Assembly: GCA_030248065.1 (NCBI GenBank)
Contig: JASAMV010004131.1
Location: 54,426 to 118,425, forward strand
Direction of reading: 5' to 3'
DNA: 64,000 nucleotides
Origin: Rhynchonema sp. JSB1_4
Lineage: Eukaryota > Nematoda > Chromadorea > Monhysterida > Xyalidae
Position numbers and translations under genes: made by a program
In this document: one piece after another, positions 1 through 8,903 of the stretch
Position numbering within the stretch: the first letter of the stretch is position 1
How the letters are laid out: each line of letters opens with the position of its first letter
The notes under the pieces: model-generated
Databases searched by the model: none
Told to the model about the DNA's origin: nothing
The model's input: the letters and a program-made list of their open reading frames with translations, nothing else

Positions 1-23
1 TCGATATCACCATAGTACTGTGC

Positions 24-276
24 CTAAATAATCCGGTTATCGGGATATTTTCTGTTCATACATGCCTTGTGGTTTATTTCCTCCGTCACCAAACCGACAT
101 CGTGATAATTGATTAATCGTACGTCGACCTCGTTATTGCGAAACAACGTCATCATCTGATGTTTCACGGCTGTATGTCTGTCCGTCTGGTGTCGTAGGTA
201 TGTGCGGGCGCTTTGTGACCCCCACTCCCAAAAGGGCATGGACTGACGCAGGTTTTGCATGCGTCGCAACGTTGTA
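24..276 (-). CDS. possible 3' terminal exon of an unrecognised gene
   Basis: On the minus strand an open frame of about 83 residues follows a good 3' splice site (TTTTCAG just above 276) and ends at TAG at 24-26. The peptide has balanced composition with many charged and aromatic residues (for example FWEWG near its start and RLINYHDVG near its end), unlike the low-complexity ORFs of the repeats around it. No family is recognised. No matching upstream exon was found between 277 and about 960. It may be the last exon of a gene or a chance ORF. Confidence 0.3.
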
Positions 277-972
277 CTGAAAATCCAATTGAACGTTCTG
301 ATTCACTTGACAGCTAAAACTCCGTTAAACATGGAACACTCACAAACCGAAGGGCGTCACTGCACAAAGTATAGCACACGAATACGGCAACAATAGCTTT
401 TAGTGCCATTTTCAGCTTGAAATTACTGTAATAGCAAACACAAACGCCTGTGGCTGGATGTCACGTGAGAAACTAATACAGAGAAAGTCAGACACCGAAA
501 AACACACAATGAGTGCATACGCGAGTGCATGAGTGACTGTTTGACTGATACCGTAACCCGTGTTCTTTTTTGTGTAATTGCCCTCATTCAATGTTGGCTA
601 CCAGACCGTGCCCGTGATGATAGTGATCTTTTATTGGAACTCAGAAATGCAAACCCAAACTGACTGGCATTTAGCACCATATGTGCCCAAACGTGGTACA
701 TGTTGTACTGGGTGACTGTGTCACACGGTTCCCAAACTTTAATTCATAAACAATTCACAAATGGAACTGAAAATCGATGCAACAGGTCAATTATGTGAAA
801 TATAAATTATACTGTACAAATGCTTCATCCACTGATTATTTGAGGTCACATGATTCTTGCAAAATCAATTCACAAGTTTGCTGTTCTGAAAATAAACAGT
901 TTCCATTATTAGGTGCACGTTAACCGTCAATCGCAACAGGCAAACCCTCGTATTTACCCAGTTTTACTGTTC
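277..972. other. non-coding stretch, nothing recognised
   Basis: No exon, RNA gene or repeat was recognised. Base composition is moderately AT-rich and unremarkable. Confidence 0.5.
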
Positions 973-1254
973 CAGAATATTATGCCGACGGCAGAATATT
1001 CTGTAAGTAACTAAACTACGGCAGAATGTTCCGAAAGAAAGTTGTGACCTATTACAGAACAGTACGCCGTCGGCAGAATATTCTGTAAGTAACTAAACTA
1101 CGGCAGAGTGTTCCGAAAGAAAGTTGCGACCTATTACAGAACAGTATGCCGACGGCAGAATATTCTGTAAGTAACTAAACTGCGGCAGAATGTTCCGAAA
1201 GAAAGTTGCGACCTATTACAGAACAGTATGCCGACGGCAGAATATACTGGAATA
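973..1254. repeat. 82-bp tandem array with heat-shock-element-like motifs
   Basis: A unit of exactly 82 bp repeats with starts at 991, 1073, 1155 and 1237 (about 3.3 copies, few substitutions). Each unit carries the palindrome AGAATATTCT and, 30 bp on, AGAATGTTCCGAAAG. These fit the heat-shock element pattern of alternating GAA/TTC blocks at 5-bp spacing (GAAnnTTCnnGAA); the third block of the second motif is AAA rather than GAA. Two related single palindromes follow outside the array: AGAATATTCT near 1332 and AGAACGTTCT near 1403. Function is not shown by sequence alone. Confidence 0.75.
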
Positions 1255-1417
1255 GAGGTCTGGGGTTTGTGGGTCGCGTTGTATCCAAGTGTCACTCAAC
1301 CGATAACCCACATATATGCTTTAACACACGGCAGAATATTCTATAATAGATCCGGCGTAGTATTAAATAGTACGCCGTAAAATTTTTGAAAATTTGCTCC
1401 GGCAGAACGTTCTGTAA

Positions 1418-1927
1418 GAGCGCCCCCCCCCCCAGGTAGGTACGTCTGTTCCCCCTCCGAAAATAGTGGAGGGTACGTCTGTTCCCCCCAGTGTAGTTCC
1501 TGGTCCGGCGCGGCGGTTAGTGTACCTACCCCTTTTTTCCGTGAGGCGGTTAGTGTACCTCCCTGGGGGGGGGAAGGGGGGGGGGGGAAGACCCAAAATC
1601 AGGAAAAAGTCACTTTTTGAGGTAGAAAATTTGACCTATTTTTACCCCTTTTTGGAAAAAATTCTTCAGAACAAGGGTATTTTGGCGACTTTTGAGAACA
1701 TTGACCTAAAAATCACACATTTTAGGCCTAAAAATGCCCATTTTAGGCTTAAAAAGGGCCATTTTAGGCAAAAGTTGAGGCGGTTAGTGTACCTGACGCG
1801 GCGGTTAGTGTACTAGTGTACCTTGGTCGCGGCGGTTAGTGTACCTTAGGGGGGGGGGGGACCCCCCCCCCCCCCCCCCCCCCCCAGGAACTACACTGGT
1901 TCCCCCTCCGGACCAGGAACTACACTG
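1418..1927. mobile_element. right end of a hAT-like MITE (GTACGTCTGTTCCCCC words), interrupted by another MITE
   Basis: After a C-run the words GTACGTCTGTTCCCCC appear twice, then the sequence ends CCGGACCAGGAACTACACTG at 1927. This is the same right end as the complete element at 50582-50984. The left end is missing; the array at 973-1254 takes its place. The second word is split at 1488/1899 by the insertion of the element at 1489-1898. Confidence 0.65.
1489..1898. mobile_element. hAT-like MITE, 8-bp TSD GTTCCCCC, GTTAGTGTACC words
   Basis: Terminal inverted repeats are CAGTGTAGTTCCTGG (left) and CCAGGAACTACACTG (right). The 8-bp target duplication GTTCCCCC is perfect at 1481-1488 and 1899-1906. 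Inside are several copies of GGCGGTTAGTGTACC, a core rich in TTTTAGGC and TTTTTGG, and runs of G then C near the right end. An 8-bp duplication with CAGTG ends is typical of the hAT superfamily (known); there is no transposase, so it is non-autonomous. The 116-residue open frame through it is a by-product of the repeats. Confidence 0.85.
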
Positions 1928-2186
1928 AGTATGGGACTATGCTTAAGCACACCCAAAACGGGTGGATTTCCGTAAAATTAGTCAATCTTGCAAAAAATGG
2001 TAAAAAAAGCCAAAATTTTCAAATTTTTCTTGGGGAAACATGTTTATGTTTTTTATGATTCTGTTTCTGTGAAACGGGCTCATTTGGGTCCCACAGAAAA
2101 TGTGCATACACACTGCGCGAAGCGCAATTTTTGGAAATTTTTGGTCAAAAAGGCGCCTTTGGCTTAAAATATGAGCAATTCGCCGG
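1928..2186. other. AT-rich non-coding spacer, probably old repeat
   Basis: No gene. Near 2115 the motif GCGCGAAGCGC followed by ATTTTTGG resembles the GCGCGTAGCGCGCG core found in other elements of this window (5069, 45175, 52545, 52911). Confidence 0.4.
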
Positions 2187-2430
2187 CGCGGCGAGAAGCT
2201 CCAAATCTCCGGCCCGGCCCAGCCCGACGCAAAAGTTCAAAATCCCGACCCGGCCCGGCCCGATCCTAATCTCTGGAGCAGAGGTCGCAATCGGGCCGGC
2301 CCGAGCTCGGGCCGGGCCGGGCCGGGCCGGGCCGCGAATTTGGGCTTTTGGCTCGGGCCGGGCCGGGCCGGGCCGGAGATTTGGAGGGTCGGGCCGGGCC
2401 GGGCCGGGCACCCCGGCCCGAAGCTTCTGA
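2187..2430. repeat. GGCCGGGCC word array (GC-rich element arm)
   Basis: Runs of GGCCGGGCC and CGGCCCGGCCC alternate with the words CTCCAAATCTCC / GGAGATTTGGAG and GAGGTCGCAATCGGGCC. The same words recur at 5340-5640 and in a small fragment at 11339-11412. Strong local self-complementarity is expected. Its proline/alanine/glycine-rich ORFs on both strands are artefacts of the repeat. Confidence 0.7.
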
Positions 2431-2542
2431 AGTGACTTATTTTACTGAAAAAGTAGGGATTTTTTGTCAAAAATACTAAAATTTCTGACGGATTCGGCAA
2501 GTAAGTGATCAGTACTGTCCAGTGGTGTTGCTACCCAGGCGG

Positions 2543-4965
2543 GGCGGCAACCTACTGTACCACCAAAAATTTGGGGTGGCAAAGGTTCGCTTAATATTCC
2601 ATGGGATGAAATTCTTTATGGCCCATTTTCAGACCCTTTTTCTACCTGGGATGCTATTAAATTAGCATGCCAAATGGCCATTAAAGAGTTTGTACCCATC
2701 TCACGCGTCTCCTCGACAACCGGGTATATGCCCGATTGGTCACCTCAGCTTTCCCGCCTACGTAGAACTGAGTCCCGTCTGCGCTCGCGCATGCATCGGG
2801 AACCTAATATCAACACCTATTATTCCCGTTGCAAAATCTCTCGCGTCATTCGCCGACGCAGGCGGGGCTGGGTCCATAGGCGGGAACAGTCGTTGGTCAC
2901 GAATCCAAGCCCAAAAAAGTTTTGGAGTTACATCAGACGAAAAATCAGCCCTAGGACTGATCTTCCTGATGTAACTGACACCGATGGTGTGCTGCACACA
3001 GAGGACAAGGGCAAGGCCATCGCCTTCAACAAATATTTTGCCTCGGTCTTCAATTCCAACTTCGGAATTGCAGGCACAACCCCTCTGTGTGCAGCTCATC
3101 CAGTCCCGGACATGGAGGAAATAGTCTGCTCACCCCCCATTCTCCTTCAGTTTTTTCGAAAATTACCAGCCAAAACTACCCCCGGTCCTGACGGGATCCC
3201 TTCGGCCTTCTTGAAAAAGTTGGGCATCACCCTTGTGGACCAATACTCTTTCCTTTTTAACCAAATTCTCCACACCGGAGTTGTTCCCGATGACTTCAAG
3301 TTGGCCGACGTGATCCCGATCCCCAAGGAAAAATTCCCAAAAAATGTCACTAAATATCGCCCCATTTCTCTTACATCCTCCTCCTGCAAACTTTTGGAGA
3401 CCTTTGTTAATTCAAAGGTCATGGCCCATCTTCAAAAACATAATTTATTATCTCCCTCCCAATTCGGTTTCATCCCTGGTCGCTCTGTAGAGGCTCAGCT
3501 ATTGTGCTGCATGTCGCACTGGACAGCAGCGTTGGAGCGTGGGAACGCAGTGGACATCATTTACCTAGACAGCCAAAAGGCTTTCGACACTGTCCCCCAC
3601 TCTGCGCTGCTGCAAAAACTGCAGCACTACGGTTTCCCCCGCCATTTACTCAATTGGGTATCTTCATACCTAAATGGGCGGTCACAGCGGGTTCGGGTCG
3701 GGGACGCAGTCTCTGGGTGGATTCCGGTCACCTCCGGGGTCGCCCAGGGCAGTGTTTTCGGCCCGACCCTTTTTCTCATCTACATAAATGATGTTGTCAG
3801 TGTAGTACATCCAGGTACCTATCTGTATCTCTACGCTGATGATATCAAAATTTACAGGGAAATCCGTAGTGCTGCAGATCACAAAATCCTCCAGGGTGAC
3901 ATAAATGCGGTCATTAGTTGGCTCTCTGCAAATGGCATGGCTCTTGCCAGCCATAAGAGCGTCACAGTAAGGCTTGGGAATCGCCCCCAAGTCCCCCCTG
4001 TCTATTTTTGTGGGAATGAGCAGATTATTTCACCACCCCATGTCCGGGACTTGGGTGTCTTAATAGACCAACAAAACTTAAAGTTTGAGTCACATATTGG
4101 TAAAATTGTGGCTGACGCCAGCAGAATGGAGAAGACCATCCGCCGAAACTTTCACAGTCGAAATCTCGACTTCCTCCGAAAACTTTATTTGGCCTATGTC
4201 CGCCCTTTACTGGAATTTTCCATGTCCATTTGGTCCCCTCAAAATGTCACTTTAGCTAAAAACGTTGAAAAAATTCAACGTCGGTACACTTACTATTTAC
4301 CTGGCATGCAGACTCTGTCTTACCAACAGCGTTTGCATGCCCTAAATTTAGACCCCCTAATTTATCGCCGGACCGTGAACGATCTTGTGCTTCTGTACAA
4401 GGTCATTCACGGTCACATACCTGGGGTAACCAAGGAATCCTTCTTTCCATCTCGTGACACCGGCCGCCCAACCCGAGGGCACTCCCACAGTTTGTGTCGA
4501 GTCCATGGCGCGGGTGCGGACTTGTCCGGGTACTGGGCCTATCGTGTCGTGGACCTCTGGAACAGGCTACCAGAGGGCGTCGTCTCTGCTGCCTCAATTG
4601 CGGCCTTTAAAACTAAACTAAACTCACGTGGTCGAGACGTAGTTTCTTGCCACATTAACTCAAAATTTTCAGCCGTCGTTGACTGATCTCCTCAGTCACT
4701 GGGTTGCTGCTTTCAGATCATCATCAATATTTAAAACCGTATTCTCGTTCTCGTCATCCGTTGCTGAATTTGCCGTTGTTGTGTGTTGGTTGTGCTAGTT
4801 TGGCTCGTTTGGTTGGTCTCATCTCACCGGTGCGTTTCCATTGTCGTTTATTCATTCATGTTCACATTCTTTGTTATTAACACTGTTTTATTTTAAGGGT
4901 TTTTCCGGATCTTGTGAAGGTCTTCGCGTAAGCTTGCAGATAAAATTTGAATTTGAATTTGAAAG
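2543..4965 (+). mobile_element. CR1/Jockey-type LINE, 5' truncated, 3' end intact
   Basis: The element reads through a reverse-transcriptase ORF, a 3' UTR of about 280 bp, and ends in a short repeated tail (AATTTGAATTTGAA). GGCAACCTAC occurs just before its 5' end and just after its tail, a possible target-site duplication. A second copy, truncated further at its 5' end and in reverse orientation, lies at 53007-54410 with the same 3' UTR. The endonuclease domain expected upstream in this clade is absent. Confidence 0.85.
2674..4686 (+). CDS. LINE reverse transcriptase (partial ORF2, open over 670 residues)
   Basis: This is a reverse transcriptase of a non-LTR retrotransposon. Motifs occur in the family's order: the KYRPISLTS block, the QFGF.PGRS block, [31 protein letters not shown], and the catalytic YADD at residues 387-390 (3832-3843). 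A C-terminal thumb region follows ([16 protein letters not shown], then NVEKIQRR). No RNase H domain follows, which fits CR1/Jockey-like clades. The frame remains open upstream of the first ATG to about 2548, so the true protein starts further upstream and has lost its N-terminal endonuclease by truncation. No internal stop or frameshift is seen, suggesting a young insertion. Confidence 0.93.
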   Translation: MAIKEFVPISRVSSTTGYMPDWSPQLSRLRRTESRLRSRMHREPNINTYYSRCKISRVIRRRRRGWVHRREQSLVTNPSPKKFWSYIRRKISPRTDLPDVTDTDGVLHTEDKGKAIAFNKYFASVFNSNFGIAGTTPLCAAHPVPDMEEIVCSPPILLQFFRKLPAKTTPGPDGIPSAFLKKLGITLVDQYSFLFNQILHTGVVPDDFKLADVIPIPKEKFPKNVTKYRPISLTSSSCKLLETFVNSKVMAHLQKHNLLSPSQFGFIPGRSVEAQLLCCMSHWTAALERGNAVDIIYLDSQKAFDTVPHSALLQKLQHYGFPRHLLNWVSSYLNGRSQRVRVGDAVSGWIPVTSGVAQGSVFGPTLFLIYINDVVSVVHPGTYLYLYADDIKIYREIRSAADHKILQGDINAVISWLSANGMALASHKSVTVRLGNRPQVPPVYFCGNEQIISPPHVRDLGVLIDQQNLKFESHIGKIVADASRMEKTIRRNFHSRNLDFLRKLYLAYVRPLLEFSMSIWSPQNVTLAKNVEKIQRRYTYYLPGMQTLSYQQRLHALNLDPLIYRRTVNDLVLLYKVIHGHIPGVTKESFFPSRDTGRPTRGHSHSLCRVHGAGADLSGYWAYRVVDLWNRLPEGVVSAASIAAFKTKLNSRGRDVVSCHINSKFSAVVD

Positions 4966-5339
4966 GCAACCTACCTCCTACTGTACCGGCCGAGCAAGGG
5001 AGTGGGGGCGGATAAAAATTTTTAGGTCTAAATATTGATGAAAATGCGCTCTAAAACGCTCATTTCGGGCGTAGCGCGCGATTTTTCGCCTATTTTGAGT
5101 GAAAAATGCCGATTTTATGCCATTTTGAGCCAAAGATCGCAACTGATTGTACCAGCCGCCGGGCGGCGGCCTACCTACTGTTATGTAGTACCAAGATAGA
5201 GGGTCAACCTACCTACCTACTGTATGTACCTAGGGGGAACACCCCAGCCCCCACAACCTGCAACACCGCTGTTTTCAACCAAAAAAATAGGTTCAAAAAA
5301 ATCGCAAAAATTATGACAAAAATTGGGTTAAAATCTGAG

Positions 5340-5640
5340 CCAAAAATTCGGGCCGGGCCGGGCCGGGCCGGAGATTTGGGGGTTCGGGCCGGGCCGGGCC
5401 GGAGATTTGGGGGTACGGGTCGGGCCGGGCCGGGCCGGAGATTTGGGGGCTCGGGCCGGGCCGGGCCGGCCAAACCCGGCCCGATTGCGACCTCTGCTCT
5501 GGAGGTCGCGGCCGGTCCGTCCCGGTCGGGCTCGATCTGGGGTCCCCCAAATCGTCGGCCCCGGCCCGAGGTTTTTTATCAGATTGCACCAGAGGTCGCA
5601 ATCGGGCCGGATTTGGCCGGCCCGGCCCGGCCCACACTAA
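5340..5640. repeat. GGCCGGGCC word array, second arm
   Basis: Four copies of GGGCCGGGCCGGAGATTTGGGGG, then GCCCGATTGCGACCTCTGCTC and its inverse GAGGTCGCAATCGGGCC. Word content matches 2187-2430, so the two blocks may be the arms of one larger element split by the insertions at 2520-5271. No target duplication could be fixed. Confidence 0.65.
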
Positions 5641-5890
5641 GCAGTGATAAATCAACATATTTTACCCAGTGACGTAGTTGGGGGGTGGGGTATGGGGGTA
5701 TTACCTACCCCCCCAACTGCTAGGTAGCTTTCTTGCTCCGAAACCCATACCCTCAAACTGGCTAGCTAGCTTTCTTGCTCCGGTCATCAAGTTAAAAAAG
5801 TGTTGATTTTAGTGCCAACAGCCAACATGACCATTTCATGGGCCAAAATGGTCAAATTCGTTCAAATTTTCTCACGCGTGCACAAACATA

Positions 5891-6327
5891 CCGTAAAAAC
5901 CTAAATACAGCCCCCCCGGAATAGAGCCCCCCCCCGTAATACAGCCCCCCCAAAAAGGGGTCAGTGAATTAATAGAGCCCCCCTCCGGAATAGAGCCGCC
6001 CCCCCAAAGTAACATCCCCTATACAGTAGCGTATTAAGGCTTGATAGTGGTGCACAGGTACATTTGTGCACGTTTGTTGTTCGTTCAGAGCACATAATAC
6101 GCCTCTTATTGACGAATAGACACGAATAAATGCAATTACAAGCGAAAAAACATCCTTTCAAACCTCTTTTTGGGGTTTTTAGGGGTATTTCTGGGAACAA
6201 TTTTTCCGGTTTGGGTCAGTGAATTAATAGAAGCCCCCCCCCGGAATAGAGCCCCCCCGTAATAGAGCCCCCCCAAAATGGGGTCAGTGAGTTAATAGAG
6301 CCCCCCCTTCTATTTAGGTTTTTACGG
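5891..6327. mobile_element. mariner-type MITE, TA duplication, GAATAGAGCCCCCC words
   Basis: The ends CCGTAAAAACCTAAATA and TATTTAGGTTTTTACGG are inverted and flanked by TA on both sides (5889-5890, 6328-6329), the target choice of Tc1/mariner elements. Each arm holds repeated words GGAATAGAGCCCCCC and the phrase GGGTCAGTGAATTAATAGA. The unique middle is about 230 bp. A half copy with the same middle lies at 51951-52192. Confidence 0.8.
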
Positions 6328-6471
6328 TACGCATTTTATGGCTTATTTTAGCATAATTTCGATTCGACCAATTTTTATACCCCTGTTTTTGACTTCTGGA
6401 CCAATGCCCATGCCCCCCAAATCGGGGTACCCGGCTAGCTAGCCAGCTTTCTTGTGCCTGACCCCTCCAGC

Positions 6472-6860
6472 CAGTGTAGTTCCTGGGGGGAGGGGGGTCC
6501 CCCCTCAAAGGTACACTAACCGCCGCGACCAAGGTACACTAGTACACTAACCGCCGCGCCAGGTACACTAACCGCCTCAATTTTTGTCCAAAATAGGCAT
6601 TTTTAGGCCTAAAATGGGCATTTTTAGGCCCAAAATGGGTGATTTTTAGGTAGATGTTGTCAAAAATCGCCAATATACCCTTTTTATGAAGAATTTTTTC
6701 CAAAAAGGGCAAAAAATCGGTCAAATTTTCCACCTCAAAAAGTGACTTTTTCCTGGATTTGGGTCTTTCCCCCCCCTTCCCCCCCAGGGAGGTACACTAA
6801 CCGCCGCACGAAAAAAGGGGTAGGTACACTAACCGCCGCGCCGGACCAGGAACTACACTG
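6472..6860. mobile_element. hAT-like MITE, 8-bp TSD CCTCCAGC, GTACACTAACCGCC words
   Basis: The ends CAGTGTAGTTCCTGG and CCAGGAACTACACTG are flanked by a perfect 8-bp duplication CCTCCAGC (6464-6471 and 6861-6868). GTACACTAACCGCCGCG is repeated three times near the left end and twice near the right, around a core with TTTTTAGGCCTAAAATGGGC and AAAAAGTGACTTTTTCC. Same family as 1489-1898, in the opposite orientation. Confidence 0.9.
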
Positions 6861-7009
6861 CCTCCAGCTAGCTAGCTTTCTTGCTCGGACCAACTACATC
6901 ACAGATCTTACCCCATTTTGAAATGAGCCAGTAAATTGCAAAATGAGCCAGTAGATTTTCCCAAATGAGCCAGTGGCTCATTTTTGAAAAAAACCTGCCC
7001 CCACCGCCC

Positions 7010-8436
7010 ACCCTAAGGAACACTAATTTCCCCGACCAAGGTGCACTAGTACAGTACACTAATTTCCCCTCCGTGTATACTAATTTCCCAAACTTTTGCC
7101 TAAAATAGGCATTTTTAGGCCTAAAATGGGCATTTTTAGGCAAAAAATGTGTGATTTTTACGTAAATGTTGTCAAAAGTCGCCAAAATAGCCTTTCTATG
7201 AAGATTTTTTTCCAAAAAGGGGCAAAAAATGGCTCAAATTTTCTGTCTCAAAAGTGACTTTTTCCTAAATTTGGGTCTCCCCTTTCCCCCCAGGGAGGTA
7301 CTTAATTTTAGGGATCGGTGTCGGTCCCACGAAAAAACATGCCGACACCCACACCGACAGTTCAAATTTTTCCGACACCGGCTTCGACTGTTTTTTTTTT
7401 CGTCGAAAACTTGCAATTTAGCGCAAAATTCGTGCCTTCGGGGGAATTATTGTGCTTTAAAGCGTTATTAGAGAGCTTAGAATGACTTCACACAAGGAAA
7501 TTGCGCATGTCTGAAATTTCCTTGCCTATTTTCCATGGATAATAACTCGAAATAACAAAAAATTTTCTTGACATGACAGTGGTCTTGGTTGGTGCACGGT
7601 GTGCTGGTATTTGTATTTGGAGGCTTGGACCATGAGTATAAAGTATGACGATGAAGCTGTCAAAATCGCTCTTGAGGTGTTTATCGTAATTGTTCCGAAG
7701 TTTCGCGCTAAGGTGCTGAAGCTATTTGGCCATGTATTTGTTGTCATTTACAAACGAAATATTTTTAATTTCGGCCCTTTCAAACGTCAGGACGCCATTT
7801 CCTAGAGCAAGTTACTCATTGACTGAAATTTCGTGTTTCTCGTTCGTTTGTTCCCTCTCTAATATATTTCATTGCACTAAGTAACGGCTCGCTTGCAAAA
7901 GATAGGTGGTTGAATGCAAATAAAGTTTATTTTTTCAAAAGCGAAAATCTTGATCTGATTTCAGCGCAAATTGTAGGACGGGTTGAACGGGAAAACCGTG
8001 AAATTTGGGTGAAAAGCACTTTATTGGAATTGGATAAATTACCGAGGTTCTCAACCTGGTCACATCATGCAAGTAGCGATAATAGCCACCTGACTCGAAA
8101 TTCAAGTGGCGATTTGGAAATCTCAAGTGGTGAAACCGCCACCTCAGGTGTACATTGAAAACCATGATGCAAAAATAGTGAAACTTTTCATTTGGGAACG
8201 AAAATTTCAAGAAAAGTTAGCAGATTCGGTATAACCATGGGGTGAAAAAGTTACATACCGACACTACCGACACCTCAGAAAAACCGACACTTTTGGCCGC
8301 CGACACCGACACCGACATTAGTAGTGTCGGTACCGACACCGACCTTTTTCCGACACCGACGCCGATCCCTACTTAATTTCCCCTCCGAAAAAGTAGGGAG
8401 GGACACTAATTTCCCCCCGGACCAGGAACTACACTG
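7010..8436. mobile_element. hAT-like MITE (ACACTAATTTCCCC words) split by a larger insertion
   Basis: The words ACACTAATTTCCCC recur at 7020-7090 and again at 8371-8420, and the right end CCGGACCAGGAACTACACTG (to 8436) is the end shared with 6472-6860 and 50582-50984. The core near 7090-7280 is homologous to that of 6472-6860. The left terminal repeat is decayed and its exact start is unclear. The element at 7309-8371 is inserted in a word. Confidence 0.65.
7309..8371. mobile_element. hAT-like element, 8-bp TSD CTTAATTT, GACACCGACACC words
   Basis: The ends TAGGGATCGG and CCGATCCCTA are inverted and flanked by a perfect 8-bp duplication CTTAATTT (7301-7308 and 8372-8379). TAGGG ends with an 8-bp duplication are typical of hAT. 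Both arms are packed with CCGACACC/GGTGTCGG words, and the roughly 650-bp middle is AT-rich. No transposase motif was seen in the ORFs of the middle. Confidence 0.88.
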
Positions 8437-8690
8437 CCCCATCTATCTATCGTCAGTACCCTGGCCAAGTACTACTTTGAGCTCATTACTGGCTCGTTTG
8501 GCAAACCAGGGTAGTACTGGGGGGACCCCAAAACTCATCAATCTATTGTCATCGACAACACTTTTTGATTTCGTCTGCCTATCGTCAACCAGTTAGGGTC
8601 GACCCCCCCCCGCAGATTTCGGACTTGGGTTATCTATCTGTCGTCAACACATTTCGGGTTCGATTTTAAAATGGGGTAAAATATGTTGTT
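8437..8690. repeat. decayed fragment of the GTTGACGATAGATAGAT element family
   Basis: Words ATCTATCTATCGTCA and ATCTATCTGTCGTCAACAC, the phrase CCCTGGCCAAGTACTAC and a GGTCGACCCCCCC stretch match, in reverse, the left part of the element at 52201-54518. Ends are not intact. It abuts the sorting-nexin promoter region. Confidence 0.6.
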
Positions 8691-8903
8691 TTAGCACTAC
8701 TTTAGTGTATTTCTGGTGCCTGTGCTAAACGCTAAAGAGGGTTATGGCCAAAAAATTGACAGTAATCGTGACATTTGCACCACGGATTACTAGGGTCATC
8801 GATTTTTTGCCTGTGGTCTGCGCAATGCAGTTTGTATCCCACTATGGATGGTTAAAAACCCGTGTTGCAGAATCGAACGATCAGCACGAGCATAATTTTA
8901 AAA

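Larger units (their letters stand above)
2520..5271. mobile_element. probable hAT-like element hosting a LINE insertion (TACTGTACC words)
   Basis: The ends CAGTGGTGTTGC (2520) and GCAACACCGCTG (to 5271) are inverted repeats. The words CAACCTACTGTACC / CTACCTACTGT occur inside both ends, and the motif GCGTAGCGCGCG lies at 5069-5080. A clear 8-bp duplication is not visible at the outer flanks, so the boundary is less certain than for other elements here. The LINE at about 2543-4965 is inserted in it. Confidence 0.5.
5667..6904. mobile_element. hAT-like MITE (TAGCTTTCTTGCTCC words) carrying two younger MITEs
   Basis: The left end is CAGTGACGTAGTTGG and the right end CCAACTACATCACAG. The flanking 8 bp are ATTTTACC (5659-5666) and ATCTTACC (6905-6912), one mismatch. 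Inside, CTAGCTAGCTTTCTTGCTCC occurs near both ends. A second copy of this family with a perfect duplication is at 50272-51062. Inserted into it are a mariner-type MITE (5891-6327) and another hAT-like MITE (6472-6860). Confidence 0.82.

Noticed and set aside
2131..2500. Long ORFs on both strands rich in Pro, Ala, Gly and Arg (also at 5213-5672)
   Set aside because: They are translations of GGCCGGGCC word repeats, open in several frames at once.
2512..5279. 8-bp target duplication for the element at 2520-5271
   Set aside because: The flanks GTACTGTC and TTTTCAAC do not match, so the element is kept at reduced confidence.
7526..7805. Possible transposase ORF inside the element at 7309-8371
   Set aside because: Short, no DDE or hAT dimerisation motifs; the element looks non-autonomous.
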